Assembly (NCBI GenBank): GCA_934623455.1
Contig: CAKTVK010000015.1
Span: 1-30,336, forward strand
Direction: 5' to 3'
Origin: an uncultured Eggerthellaceae bacterium
Lineage (GTDB): Bacteria; Actinomycetota; Coriobacteriia; Coriobacteriales; Eggerthellaceae
Length of the DNA: 30,336 nt
In this document: positions 1-9,000 of the stretch, in pieces
Layout of the letters: every line of letters begins with the position of its first letter
How positions within the stretch are numbered: the stretch's first letter is position 1
Program-made: the position numbers and the translations under genes
The notes under the pieces: generated by a model
What the model was told of the DNA's origin: nothing
Database searches by the model: none
What the model saw: the letters and a program-made list of their open reading frames with translations, nothing else

Positions 1-1
1 C

Positions 2-73
2 TGCCCGCCAGAGTCTGCATTGCACCTGAAAGCATTCAATATTCGGCTCCCAAATGCAACAACTAAAAGATAG
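2..73 (+). CDS. Partial C-terminal end of an open frame, probably the Hsp70-like ATPase cut by TAG
   Basis: The frame is open from the window edge and ends at TAG 71-73. Its last residues read FNIRLPNATTKR and then stop. The next gene at 80 is in the same frame, and the codons between the stop and its GTG read E-T-V. Joining the two across the stop gives a stretch that fits the end of an Hsp70/actin-fold ATPase domain, where a variable strand is followed by a short helix carrying GAA. The simplest reading is that both pieces belong to one Hsp70-like gene with an amber codon inside it. A separate upstream gene that happens to end here is the alternative. Only about 23 codons are visible, so the family call depends on the downstream piece. 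Confidence 0.45.
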   Translation, partial: CPPESALHLKAFNIRLPNATTKR

Positions 74-79
74 GAGACG

Positions 80-496
80 GTGTGGAGCATCAGCACCGGA
101 GCTGCGCAGCTGTCGCAAAATCCCGGAAGCTACCATGCCGCCCAGCGTGTTGGACTTATCTTGTCGGACGGGACGTATTTCCCGCTTCTGGAGCCAGGGG
201 ATGCGATCAAAGGCTGGAGCAAGGCGGTTGATTTCGGCATCGTCGATGCGTCAAAGGAAGTTAGGGTTGTTTTCTCGGGAAGCAGCGATATTGACAATAT
301 GGAGGACAAACGCCAGGTCGTTTCGGTGCCGAGCTATAAATTCCTCGAAGAAAAAATAACCATCAAGGCTATGGTGGACGAGAACTCCGTTTTCCGCGTT
401 GAGCTTAAAAGCAGTATGAGAGGCAATGAACCCGCGCAGGTTTGGGAGTACGACAAGTTGAAGCTGTACTTCTCCTTGAGAGAGTGCGGACTTTAA
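80..496 (+). CDS. Hsp70-like ATPase, C-terminal part (end of actin fold plus substrate-binding beta region)
   Basis: The product is 138 residues if started at GTG 80. Residues 5-8 hold STGAA-like sequence typical of the last segment of an Hsp70 nucleotide-binding domain. The rest (about 22-135) looks like a beta-rich Hsp70 substrate-binding region, including the run VGLILSDGTYFPLLEPGD. A free-standing protein beginning at this point would lack the ATPase fold, so I read this as the tail of a longer Hsp70-like protein interrupted by TAG 71-73. An AGGAG at 72-76 sits only 3 nt before the GTG, which is too close for an efficient start. The stop TAA (494-496) is one base before the ATG of the LRR-helicase, so the two are translationally coupled. 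Hsp70-like proteins do occur beside DrmA/DrmB and UvrD-type helicases in some defence arrays. Family assignment is moderate because only the C-terminus is seen. Confidence 0.6.
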   Translation: MWSISTGAAQLSQNPGSYHAAQRVGLILSDGTYFPLLEPGDAIKGWSKAVDFGIVDASKEVRVVFSGSSDIDNMEDKRQVVSVPSYKFLEEKITIKAMVDENSVFRVELKSSMRGNEPAQVWEYDKLKLYFSLRECGL

Positions 497-497
497 T

Positions 498-3400
498 ATG
501 GCTGAGTTGGAAAGAAGCGCGCTCGAATTCAAGAGCAACATCTACCCCGTCTTCGCAGAGCAGATCCTTTGCGATGAAGAGTTTTTGCATGCGCTCAGGG
601 ATCCTCTTGCAATCAAGGAGTTCGAGAAGCGTGCGTATCGCTATTTCCCTACCCAGCTGCAAAAGGAAATCAGGCAGCGAGGTATAGGCACGAAATGCTC
701 TTTTTCGCCAGAAGGCGATCTATGCTGGGGAACCATCCGAGATGACGATGGGGAGATAAGAGTTGTCTGCCGATGCGAAAATCGGCAATGCCAGTATTTC
801 CATGAGTGCAGGCCCGATCAGTTTATTGCTGAGAATGCTGAGCTGGAGGTAGGTTTACCGCAGGTTGGAACCGAAACGGAGCCGACGTGCTCGATAGAAG
901 AGACGGCGCCCTGTGAGCCTCCCGCATTTGAAGAGATAGAGCTTGAGCAAACCGACGCGCCGTATGTTACTTGGGCATACGATAAGTCAGAGCTCCGCTT
1001 GACCGTGATAGGCAACGGTGCGGTAAAGAAAAGCAGTGAATGGGCGAGCCTCAACATCCGCGAAGTTGTCATTTCGGATGGAATCTTTGCCATTGAAGAT
1101 GGAGCGTTTGCCGGTTTTGGCGAGATTTCACGCGTGAAGCTTCCCCCCACGTTGAAGGTTCTCGGAGCCCGAGCGTTTGACGAGTGCCTTAACATCGCTG
1201 AGATGGACTTGCCGGATGGCTTGCGCGTGATTGGCGATAACGCATTCAGGTGCTGCGAGGCTCTGGAAGCAATAAAGATTCCTTCAGCCCTTGAGAAAAT
1301 CGGCCGTGGTGCGTTTATGGGCTGTGAAGCCATGGTCGATGCTGACTTGTCGATGGCGACTTTGATGAGGCTGGAAGATGGGTTGTTTGACGGCTGCATT
1401 GCCCTTGAGGAAATATTCATTCCGGACACGGTGGAGGTTATCGGAGAAGAGGCTTTCAATGGCTGCCTTTCTTTGAAGAAAATAGCTTTTGCCGAGAGTT
1501 CGATACTTGAAGAAATCGGCCATTGCGCGTTTTACGGCTGTGAAGCCCTCCAGAAGGTGGATATGCCTTCATCGATATCGGTTGTTGGCGAGTCGGCATT
1601 TGAGGGATGCAGCGTCTTAAAAATTGTCACATTCACCGGAGAGTTGCCTGATTTTGGATGCAACGTGTTCGAAGGCTGCTCGTGTCAGGTTATCTATCCT
1701 TCAGACGACCCAACTTGGGACAACAAGTCTGCTAGGTATCGGAACAGACGAATCTCCTGGGTGGAATATCCGCCTCACCAACAAGATTTGGCCGATGGAG
1801 GGGCGGATGAAGTGTCTCCGGAGGCGAAGCTCGTTGAAAAACGCGAGCCATCTCGGGATGCGATAGAGAGTCTTGCCGGGGAGTCAGATGACGCTTGGTT
1901 GAATGCGAAGAGCGAATCAGAGCCCGGGCATCAAGGTCTTGAAGGGCGCTACGATGATGAGCAAGCGAAGGTTGTATGCGCCGATCCGGCAACGCGGATG
2001 TATGTAAACGCTGGTCCTGGTGCCGGTAAGACGCATACGTTGATCGAGAAGCTCAAGCACATGATCGAGGAGCAGGAGTTGGATCCCAATCGCATAACGG
2101 TTATCAGCTTCACCCGGGCCGCTGTTTCTGTTATCAAGGGGCGCCTGAAAGATTCTGCTGAGCGCGGAGAGATTCATGCGATGCGGCAAGATATCGACAT
2201 CACGACAATCGATAAGCTGTGCACCAGGCTTCTCTTTTTTGATGCCGACGGAGACAAGGCTGCTGAAAAGAAGATTTCTGGGCTTAGTTACGATGCTCGT
2301 ATCGTGAAAGCTCAAAGGCTTTTGGAAGAAAAGCCAGAACTACTTGAAGATTGCGATCACGTTATTATCGATGAAACGCAGGACCTTGTTGGCGCGCGGG
2401 CCGATTTTGTAATTGCGTTGCTTCGCAACCTGCCTAACCGATGCGGCTTTACGCTTCTCGGCGATCGCTGCCAGGCAATATATGGTTACCAGGTTAAGGA
2501 TGGCGACACGACCTCTGAGCGATTTTTCACCGAGATATCTGAAGCGTTAGCCCCTGAGCAGCTACACTTGGAAAAGAATTACAGGCAAAAATCGTCATAC
2601 CCACTCAATCTTGCCGAGATGCGACAAGCGCTGCTTGCCCAGAATGCAGATGCGGCAAGCGCTCTTATCGCGAAGCACGGCCTTGCATTGGGCATGCCCA
2701 GCGAGGCGTTAAGGAAAATCGACAAGGGCGCTATCGATCGTTTGAGGCTTGCGGGCAGTCTCGGCATATTGACGAGATCGAACGATGAAGCGCTTGCGGT
2801 GGAGTCGGTTCTGTGGAAAATCGGAGTTCCTTCGGCGCAGGGAAGGTCTGATGCGGGAGATATGCTTACCCGCTGCATTGCCGATGCATTCATTGCCTGC
2901 GATGGAGAGACCACGAGCAAAAGTGAGTTCGAGGGGGCAACTGCCGCGCACGACCAATACAAAGATGGCCGCATTTGGAAGGCCCTTATTGGTTTGGATG
3001 GCCTGCATTTGAATGGCGACAGACTCCGCATCGAGAGCGCGCTTTCGGCGCTAAACGGAGCGGCTTTGCCTGCGGAATTGACTGCTGCGCGCGAGGAGTC
3101 AGGCGCTGTTACCGTGAGCACGGTGCATGCTGCGAAGGGTAGGGAATTCGACAACGTTTGGATGCTGGCCGAAGATCTTGCGCAGTTCGCGAGCGAAAAT
3201 GAGCTCGAAGAGAAGCGGGTTGCTTATGTGGGTTTGAGTCGAGGGGCGACCGGCATAGCCCTCCAGTGTCTCGATGAGCATTTTCTTATTGGCGGTAAAA
3301 GCACCTTTTACTCCAAACGAAACAAGTATATTGATCGTATATGTCGTAAGCGCAGTGGGGGTCGAGCTAGGAATGGAAAGACCAAACTCGTTAACATTGA

Positions 3401-3806
3401 GATTAAAAACGAGAAAGACATTGACTGCGAGTCTTTTCGGTCGTTTGGGAGAGCCCAGGAGCTGCTCAGAAGTGGGGGCGTTGAGGGAGAGCCTATCAGA
3501 CTTGTGCTCAAGGGCTCTGGCGACACTGCACGTTATGAGATTGTTTTGCAAAACGACGAAAGCGTTGTTTTAGGAAAAATGACGCGAGACTTTTGCGACG
3601 ACTATAAGATTTGCGCAGATTATTACAATCGCGATTCGATTGCTCTTCCGGACGCTTTTGACGAGCTGTATATAGATAGGATTACGACCTGCATAGGCCG
3701 CTCTGTTTCTGATGTCACGTATGATCGATCTTTCGGAGACATGGCCGTGTGGTATGGAATCGCTCTGGGCGGCTATGCGCATCGTGACGATTCCCAGGGA
3801 TATTAG
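498..3806 (+). CDS. BspA-type LRR / UvrD-like superfamily 1 helicase fusion in a DISARM-related operon
   Basis: The protein has 1102 residues. Residues 1-110 are unassigned and contain a cysteine cluster (C91, C93, C98, H102, C104) that could bind zinc. Residues about 156-187 match the cap preceding BspA-type LRRs, and about 188-400 hold nine 23-25-residue LRR_5 repeats of the form IGxxAFxGCxxLxxIxLP. A charged linker leads to a UvrD/Rep helicase: Walker A AGPGAGKT (505-512), motif Ia ISFTRA, Walker B DETQD (625-629), GDRCQAIYGYQ, NYRQ, STVHAAKGREF and YVGLSRG with R915. The last 175 or so residues are unassigned. The motor should hydrolyse ATP and move on single-stranded DNA or RNA. The LRR could recognise a protein or other ligand (inference). 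Its stop overlaps the AGGAG of the DrmA gene. No nuclease motif is evident. All helicase motifs look intact. Confidence 0.9.
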   Translation: MAELERSALEFKSNIYPVFAEQILCDEEFLHALRDPLAIKEFEKRAYRYFPTQLQKEIRQRGIGTKCSFSPEGDLCWGTIRDDDGEIRVVCRCENRQCQYFHECRPDQFIAENAELEVGLPQVGTETEPTCSIEETAPCEPPAFEEIELEQTDAPYVTWAYDKSELRLTVIGNGAVKKSSEWASLNIREVVISDGIFAIEDGAFAGFGEISRVKLPPTLKVLGARAFDECLNIAEMDLPDGLRVIGDNAFRCCEALEAIKIPSALEKIGRGAFMGCEAMVDADLSMATLMRLEDGLFDGCIALEEIFIPDTVEVIGEEAFNGCLSLKKIAFAESSILEEIGHCAFYGCEALQKVDMPSSISVVGESAFEGCSVLKIVTFTGELPDFGCNVFEGCSCQVIYPSDDPTWDNKSARYRNRRISWVEYPPHQQDLADGGADEVSPEAKLVEKREPSRDAIESLAGESDDAWLNAKSESEPGHQGLEGRYDDEQAKVVCADPATRMYVNAGPGAGKTHTLIEKLKHMIEEQELDPNRITVISFTRAAVSVIKGRLKDSAERGEIHAMRQDIDITTIDKLCTRLLFFDADGDKAAEKKISGLSYDARIVKAQRLLEEKPELLEDCDHVIIDETQDLVGARADFVIALLRNLPNRCGFTLLGDRCQAIYGYQVKDGDTTSERFFTEISEALAPEQLHLEKNYRQKSSYPLNLAEMRQALLAQNADAASALIAKHGLALGMPSEALRKIDKGAIDRLRLAGSLGILTRSNDEALAVESVLWKIGVPSAQGRSDAGDMLTRCIADAFIACDGETTSKSEFEGATAAHDQYKDGRIWKALIGLDGLHLNGDRLRIESALSALNGAALPAELTAAREESGAVTVSTVHAAKGREFDNVWMLAEDLAQFASENELEEKRVAYVGLSRGATGIALQCLDEHFLIGGKSTFYSKRNKYIDRICRKRSGGRARNGKTKLVNIEIKNEKDIDCESFRSFGRAQELLRSGGVEGEPIRLVLKGSGDTARYEIVLQNDESVVLGKMTRDFCDDYKICADYYNRDSIALPDAFDELYIDRITTCIGRSVSDVTYDRSFGDMAVWYGIALGGYAHRDDSQGY

Positions 3807-3814
3807 GAGAAGCT

Positions 3815-6800
3815 ATGGCCGACTTCGACGAGTACTATAGGGCGAGGAATCTAGTTGTAGAGATTCTAAATCGAGATCTTGTGGGCCCTGTTGCGGATGA
3901 TGAGGTGCTGGGTGAGAGTCCTCTTTCTTATTATGTGGCAGGAAAACTTTACCCGCAGGGGATGGATGACGATACGGAGCTCGATGAGCAGGGAAGCGAA
4001 GTCGATGACCTGGAGGGGTCCTATGATAGTCCCCTTGTTCTTTCAAGCCAGAGGCGCCAGTCATCCATGGGCCTGACGTTTCTGCTTGAAGGTGCCTCTC
4101 CCGCAATTGAAATAACCGCCGAATACGCGAAATACCTCCCCCTTTCCGCCGAAGAAGCGAAATCGCGTGGGCTTGATGAGAAGTTTTTGCACAACAAGTC
4201 CGCCGAACGAACCGCAGTCTACCTTCAACGTACACCGAGCACCCATGTTGTCTCTTGGAAGTTGGAGGATGGCCCGAAGCGCGTCCGCCTGGAAAACGGC
4301 GTACTGCTTGATATCAGACCGCGCATTGCGCGTGGAACGAATTTCCTTCTTGTAGCCGTGTCGCTGATAAACGATGCGCAGACAACCGAGGACAAGCTGA
4401 AAAACGCAGAGATTGCGCTGTTCCAATGCCGGCTTACGGCGAAAACGGTGGGAGCCGGTTGCCATTTTGGCCCCACCGATGCGACTATGCCCTTTTCTTC
4501 CGACAAAGAGCTCGCCGAGCTTGAGATGCTGTACTGGCAGGCTCGTCCATATGCGCACGGGCATGGCTGCGCTGCGGATTGGGACAGGTCTTCAAGTGCT
4601 CCTTCATGGGTGTGCACCGAATCGATACCGGCTTACGAGGTGCTTCAAATGCGCCCGCGTGAACTCGGTAATTCCGAACGTTTTTCCATGAAGCATCTAG
4701 CGACCGCGCCGATTGATATGCTCGCCTCCGAGCTTACTGGTTTTATCGCCGAATATGAGGAGTGGATTGCTGATCAGGAGAAGTTGTTATCCGGCGTGCC
4801 CGAAAAGTATCGAGGGCTCGGTGAAAAAAATATCGAGAACTGCAAATCCTGCGCTGGCAGGATGGCTGCTGCGGTGAATGTGCTTGAACGCGATCGAGAA
4901 GCGCAAAGGGCCTTCAGACTGGCTAATGAGGCGATGCTGATTCAAAGGAAAAACAGCCTTGCCGCCAAGGGGGTGGCAGTCGAAGAAGATTCTATATGCT
5001 GGTATCCTTTCCAGTTGGGTTATTTCCTCATGCAGGTTAGGGCCTTTGCGGAACCCGACTGCGAGGAGCGTGAAATTGCCGACCTCTTGTGGTTCCCAAC
5101 GGGCGGCGGCAAGACGGAAGCCTATCTTGGTGTTGCTGCATATGCCATCTTTTTGCGCCGATTGACGGGATGCGTCGGTGGCACTGTCGTCATCATGAGG
5201 TATACGCTCCGCCTGCTTACCCTGCAGCAATTCGAAAGGGCAGCTGCTCTTATCGCAGCGTGCGAGCACATCAGACGCCGTGAACAAATACTGGGAGAGC
5301 CCATCACCATAGGAATGTACGTGGGTGGTGCCTTGACGCCGAATAAGCTCGATGAGGCTGCCGATTCAATAAAGAAGGCTCAAAAAGGGCAACCTGTGCC
5401 AGAAGGGAGGCCCGATCCCTTCCAAGTGAGAAAATGCCCCTGGTGCGGTGCTAAGCTGCGACCTGAGGATTATTCTGTAGATTCCGACGTGTCAAAGATG
5501 TATTCTTGCTGCCCGAATGAAGAATGCGAATTCCATGGTGGGATTCCTGCAACCGCCATCGATGAGGATATGTACGCCAATCCGCCAACGTTTATCGTCG
5601 CTACTGTAGATAAGTTTGCTCAGGTGCCTCTCAAGGAGGAGGCGGCTAAGATGCTGGGGGTTGGTACGGGTTACCCTGGGCCGTCTTTGATCATCCAAGA
5701 TGAACTGCATCTTATATCGGGGCCTTTGGGGACGATGGTCGGAGCTTATGAGATGGCTATAGACAAATTATGCGAGCTGGGCGGAAAGACGCCCAAAATC
5801 GTCACTTCGACAGCCACCGCCAAAAGCTCTGGCAAGCAGCTGTTGTCTCTTTTTGGCAAAGCGTCGTTTCAATTTCCGCCTCAAGGCATAGACATCAGGG
5901 ACTCTTTCTTTGCGGTAGAGGCAACCCCTGCAGAAAAGCCCACGCGCTTGTATCTTGGCGTTATGGGTTCGGATGCTGCTATCACAACTGTTGCGGCAAG
6001 AACGGCGGCCGCCTTGCTTTTCGCGACGCGATATCTGGAAAAAATGGGATTCAGCGAACAAGTTGTCGATTCCTATTGGACTCTCGTTGAGTATTTCAAT
6101 ACGCTGCGAGAGTTGGGCGGATCTCTGACGTCGCTGCAGGATACCGTGCAAAATCTGTATGCCTTTTTGGCTGCGAAGAAGTTCAAGGATATCTACCCCG
6201 GTGTTGATGCGGATGAGAGATACGGATATGTGCTTGAGCTCACCAGCCGTCGATCAAGCGCTGAAATCACGAGGGCATTCCAAGACCTTGAGGAGAAGCA
6301 TTGCCAAGGGGGAAGGGGAGACGCTATAGACTTCGTCATGGCGACGAACATGTTTTCCGTTGGCGTTGACGTTGGCAGGCTTAACGTGATGGCGGTCTAT
6401 GGCCAGCCTAAGGTGAACTCGGAATATATTCAGGCGACAAGCCGCGTGGGAAGGTCGACTCCGGGCATAGTGATAAGCCTGCTTAACCCCAAGCGCTCGC
6501 GTGACCGCTCGCATTACGAGCAATTCATCGGGTTCCACCAAGCTTTGTACAAGCACGTGGAATCATCCACGCTTACTCCGTTTTCCGACAGGGCGCGCGA
6601 TAGGAGCTTGCATACAATCTTCGTCACCTTGTGCAGGTATCTGCTCCCGGGCATGGCATCAAATGGAGCGGCGGATGATTTCAGGGTAACCATGGATGGT
6701 GTCGAGAAAATCAAGGCCATGATTGTCGATTACGTGAAGCGCGTCGAACCCGAAGAGGCGGAATGCGTCTCCAAGGAGCTGGACTGCATCGCGGAAGAGT

Positions 6801-6955
6801 GGGAAAGCAAGACCGGCGGCGGTATCACGTACTACACCCATCGAAAGCCTACGGTATCCCTATTTAAGGGCGACCTCGAAGACGATCGATTCAGGGCCAT
6901 GAACAGCATGAGAAGCGTCGAGCCCACTGCGGGCCTTTTTGAGGATAGGTGGTAG
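3815..6955 (+). CDS. drmA: DrmA-type helicase (DISARM core)
   Basis: The protein has 1046 residues. The N-terminus (LNRDLVGP, then SPLSYYVAGKLYP) is characteristic of DrmA. The motor is a superfamily 2 helicase: Walker A PTGGGKTE (428-435), a DELH box (629-632), STATAK as motif III, and QATSRVGR (873-880) as motif VI. A zinc-ribbon-like insert lies between motifs I and II (C541, C544, C565/C566, C571). In characterised DISARM, DrmA and DrmB form a DNA-binding complex that helps restrict incoming phage DNA. The AGGAG of this gene overlaps the upstream stop codon, and DrmB follows after 4 bp, so all three are one transcript. The active-site motifs are complete, so the helicase should be functional. 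The exact subtype of system cannot be fixed because the 5' part of the operon is not in the window. Confidence 0.92.
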   Translation: MADFDEYYRARNLVVEILNRDLVGPVADDEVLGESPLSYYVAGKLYPQGMDDDTELDEQGSEVDDLEGSYDSPLVLSSQRRQSSMGLTFLLEGASPAIEITAEYAKYLPLSAEEAKSRGLDEKFLHNKSAERTAVYLQRTPSTHVVSWKLEDGPKRVRLENGVLLDIRPRIARGTNFLLVAVSLINDAQTTEDKLKNAEIALFQCRLTAKTVGAGCHFGPTDATMPFSSDKELAELEMLYWQARPYAHGHGCAADWDRSSSAPSWVCTESIPAYEVLQMRPRELGNSERFSMKHLATAPIDMLASELTGFIAEYEEWIADQEKLLSGVPEKYRGLGEKNIENCKSCAGRMAAAVNVLERDREAQRAFRLANEAMLIQRKNSLAAKGVAVEEDSICWYPFQLGYFLMQVRAFAEPDCEEREIADLLWFPTGGGKTEAYLGVAAYAIFLRRLTGCVGGTVVIMRYTLRLLTLQQFERAAALIAACEHIRRREQILGEPITIGMYVGGALTPNKLDEAADSIKKAQKGQPVPEGRPDPFQVRKCPWCGAKLRPEDYSVDSDVSKMYSCCPNEECEFHGGIPATAIDEDMYANPPTFIVATVDKFAQVPLKEEAAKMLGVGTGYPGPSLIIQDELHLISGPLGTMVGAYEMAIDKLCELGGKTPKIVTSTATAKSSGKQLLSLFGKASFQFPPQGIDIRDSFFAVEATPAEKPTRLYLGVMGSDAAITTVAARTAAALLFATRYLEKMGFSEQVVDSYWTLVEYFNTLRELGGSLTSLQDTVQNLYAFLAAKKFKDIYPGVDADERYGYVLELTSRRSSAEITRAFQDLEEKHCQGGRGDAIDFVMATNMFSVGVDVGRLNVMAVYGQPKVNSEYIQATSRVGRSTPGIVISLLNPKRSRDRSHYEQFIGFHQALYKHVESSTLTPFSDRARDRSLHTIFVTLCRYLLPGMASNGAADDFRVTMDGVEKIKAMIVDYVKRVEPEEAECVSKELDCIAEEWESKTGGGITYYTHRKPTVSLFKGDLEDDRFRAMNSMRSVEPTAGLFEDRW

Positions 6956-6959
6956 CGTT

Positions 6960-8702
6960 ATGGCTATTGGAAAGAAAAGTGCCGGAGATGAGTCCAACAA
7001 GATTGGCGAGCTGCGCCGAGCGCAGCTTATTACTACGTTTGGTCCTGGCGCCATGGTCGACTTGCCCGATGTGTCCGTCGTTATTGGCGCGACCGATAAT
7101 TGGAGTGGGAAGTGCAAGCGCGTTCACGACCGCAACCTCGAGGCGCTTTTGGGCGTGAAGGAGTTTCGCGAGCCGGTTAGCAAATACGCAAACGATGAAG
7201 AGGCCACCGTGCCCGTTCGCAGATTCCCCGATTGGCATTATTGCCCAAAATGCGGAAAGCTTGATCGTTATTGGATGATTGCGGGAAGCGATAAAAAAAC
7301 CTGTTCGAGCTGCGGTACCGCGTTGATACCGTCGAGGTTTGTCGCTGCGTGCGAAAATGGGCATCTGGAGGACTTCCCCTACAGGTGGTGGGTGCACCGA
7401 GGAAAGGACTGCGATTCGAATAAGCCGTTGAAAATCTCCTTCAGCAAGGAAACGCGAGGCATAGAGGGCATTCTCATCGAGTGTCCCGAATGTGGCGCCA
7501 ACAGATCCATGGCGGGCTGCACAAGCCCTGAAGCCCTGAAGGGGCACAAGTGCTTTGGCTCTCGGCCTTGGATTGGAAAAACTAAGGAGTGCAGAGATCC
7601 CGATCCCTGCTTGTGCGATATGGTGACTGTGCAGCGCACAGCGTCCAACGCCTACTATCCTGTCAACGTTGGCGCGCTTACTATTCCGCCCACGGCATCA
7701 AGTGTCGTGGAGAGCTATTGGGATCAGATTAACGGTTTGGTGAAGTTGGACCTCGATGAGACCGCCTTTAGAACAATGTTGAAAGATGTGGTCTTGGCGA
7801 GCGAAGATTTGAGCGATTCGGAGCTCGATGAAATCATTTACGAGATTGAACTCAAAGGGTCAAATGCTGGCGAAGCTGAGATAACGCGCCAAAGGATTTT
7901 ACAGAGTGAATATCATGCTCTTTGCGGCGAAGACCATGATGGCAAGGATTTCAAGACGGAACACGTTGCTGTGCCTGATGGGTATGAGCGGCTGATTGAG
8001 GATGTAGTTCTTGTAAAAAGGCTCCGTGAGGTAATGGCTTTGGAGGGCTTTCGTAGAATTTCGCCCGAGCCGACGGGACCGAGCAGGGATATGTCTCCTC
8101 TTTCCAAAGGGAAGCTTGATTGGCTGCCCGGCATTGAACTTTTGGGAGAAGGCGTCTTCATCAAGTTCAGAGATGATGCCATAGGGAATTGGGAGCACCG
8201 TGTGGGCTCCCGCTATGAAACAATGTCGCAGAGGCTTTCGGCAAGCAATGTTAGGTGCGACAGCTTCTCGCCTCAATATGTTTTACTGCATACGTTTGCG
8301 CATGCCCTTATGCGACAGCTAGCCATGGAATGCGGATATACCGCATCCTCCCTTAGCGAGAGAATCTACTCAACGTATCCTGATGATAAGTACAGGATGG
8401 CGGGCGTTTTACTCTACACCTCATCCTCCGATTCCGATGGCAGTTTAGGCGGATTGGTCAGGCGGGGCTGTCCGGAAAATCTCAAAGTCACGCTTGATGA
8501 GGCCCTTGCGGGCGCCGGGTGGTGCTCCTCCGATCCCCTTTGCTCCGAGGCGCAGGGCCAAGGGTATAAGGGCCTGAACTATGCGGCTTGTCACGCTTGC
8601 ATGCTCTTGCCGGAGACGAGCTGCGAGATGCGAAATTGCTTGCTTGATAGGGTTGCCCTTGTGGGCTTGCCGGACGAACAAGACTTGGGCTTCTTTTCCT
8701 AG
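6960..8702 (+). CDS. drmB: DrmB-like protein (DUF1998, DISARM core)
   Basis: The protein has 580 residues when started at ATG 6960. An in-frame upstream start at 6939 would overlap the DrmA gene, and the purine-rich GGATAGG before 6960 favours the shorter form. The N-terminus (RRAQLITTFGPGAMVDLPD) is the conserved DrmB opening. A zinc ribbon follows (C95, C98, C115, C118). The C-terminal DUF1998 domain has LLHTFAHALMRQL, then CSSDPLC and AACHACMLLPETSC with CHAC at 544-547. DUF1998 proteins partner DISARM or Druantia-type helicases, and here the partner is the adjacent DrmA. No further + strand gene follows, so this is the last gene of the operon. The absence of drmC after drmB departs from classical DISARM. 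Confidence 0.92.
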   Translation: MAIGKKSAGDESNKIGELRRAQLITTFGPGAMVDLPDVSVVIGATDNWSGKCKRVHDRNLEALLGVKEFREPVSKYANDEEATVPVRRFPDWHYCPKCGKLDRYWMIAGSDKKTCSSCGTALIPSRFVAACENGHLEDFPYRWWVHRGKDCDSNKPLKISFSKETRGIEGILIECPECGANRSMAGCTSPEALKGHKCFGSRPWIGKTKECRDPDPCLCDMVTVQRTASNAYYPVNVGALTIPPTASSVVESYWDQINGLVKLDLDETAFRTMLKDVVLASEDLSDSELDEIIYEIELKGSNAGEAEITRQRILQSEYHALCGEDHDGKDFKTEHVAVPDGYERLIEDVVLVKRLREVMALEGFRRISPEPTGPSRDMSPLSKGKLDWLPGIELLGEGVFIKFRDDAIGNWEHRVGSRYETMSQRLSASNVRCDSFSPQYVLLHTFAHALMRQLAMECGYTASSLSERIYSTYPDDKYRMAGVLLYTSSSDSDGSLGGLVRRGCPENLKVTLDEALAGAGWCSSDPLCSEAQGQGYKGLNYAACHACMLLPETSCEMRNCLLDRVALVGLPDEQDLGFFS

Positions 8703-9000
8703 GGGTTGTGCTGCTCAGTTTCGATGGAACGGGTGCGCTTATTGATTCGAAACTCGTGCAATGTTGTTGGGCGGTAACGGGGCCAATAAAGCAAGCGCTA
8801 CCGCATCAAGCGTTGCGCGGATTTCGTTAAATGGCTTGTTCAGGTCAAGGGTCTTTACGCTTACAAAATAACAGCAAAATGCTTGCTGTATGAAGGGATG
8901 CGTTGCAAACGTTTTATTGTTTACATAATCTGCATTATCAGTCGTAAAATTCAAGAAATTTTGGAAAATACCTGTTCATCGGCGTGTTGCCAGCTGGTTA
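8703..9000. other. Gene-poor spacer after the defence operon
   Basis: About 300 bp lie between the DrmB stop and the first 43-bp repeat. A 71-codon frame on the minus strand (8739-8954) starts at TTG, has no convincing ribosome binding site and resembles nothing I know. No clear rho-independent terminator follows drmB. The segment marks the change from + strand defence genes to - strand genes and may be decayed sequence. Confidence 0.5.

Noticed and set aside
818..1459. Long minus-strand open frame (over 200 codons) opposite the LRR region
   Set aside because: It is the shadow of the repetitive LRR coding sequence: periodic Ser/Pro composition, no leader, and the + strand frame has clear domains.
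3815..8702. Druantia or Dpd-type system instead of DISARM-related
   Set aside because: DUF1998 also occurs in Druantia, but there it is fused to a very large helicase. Here separate DrmA and DrmB with their characteristic N-termini are adjacent.
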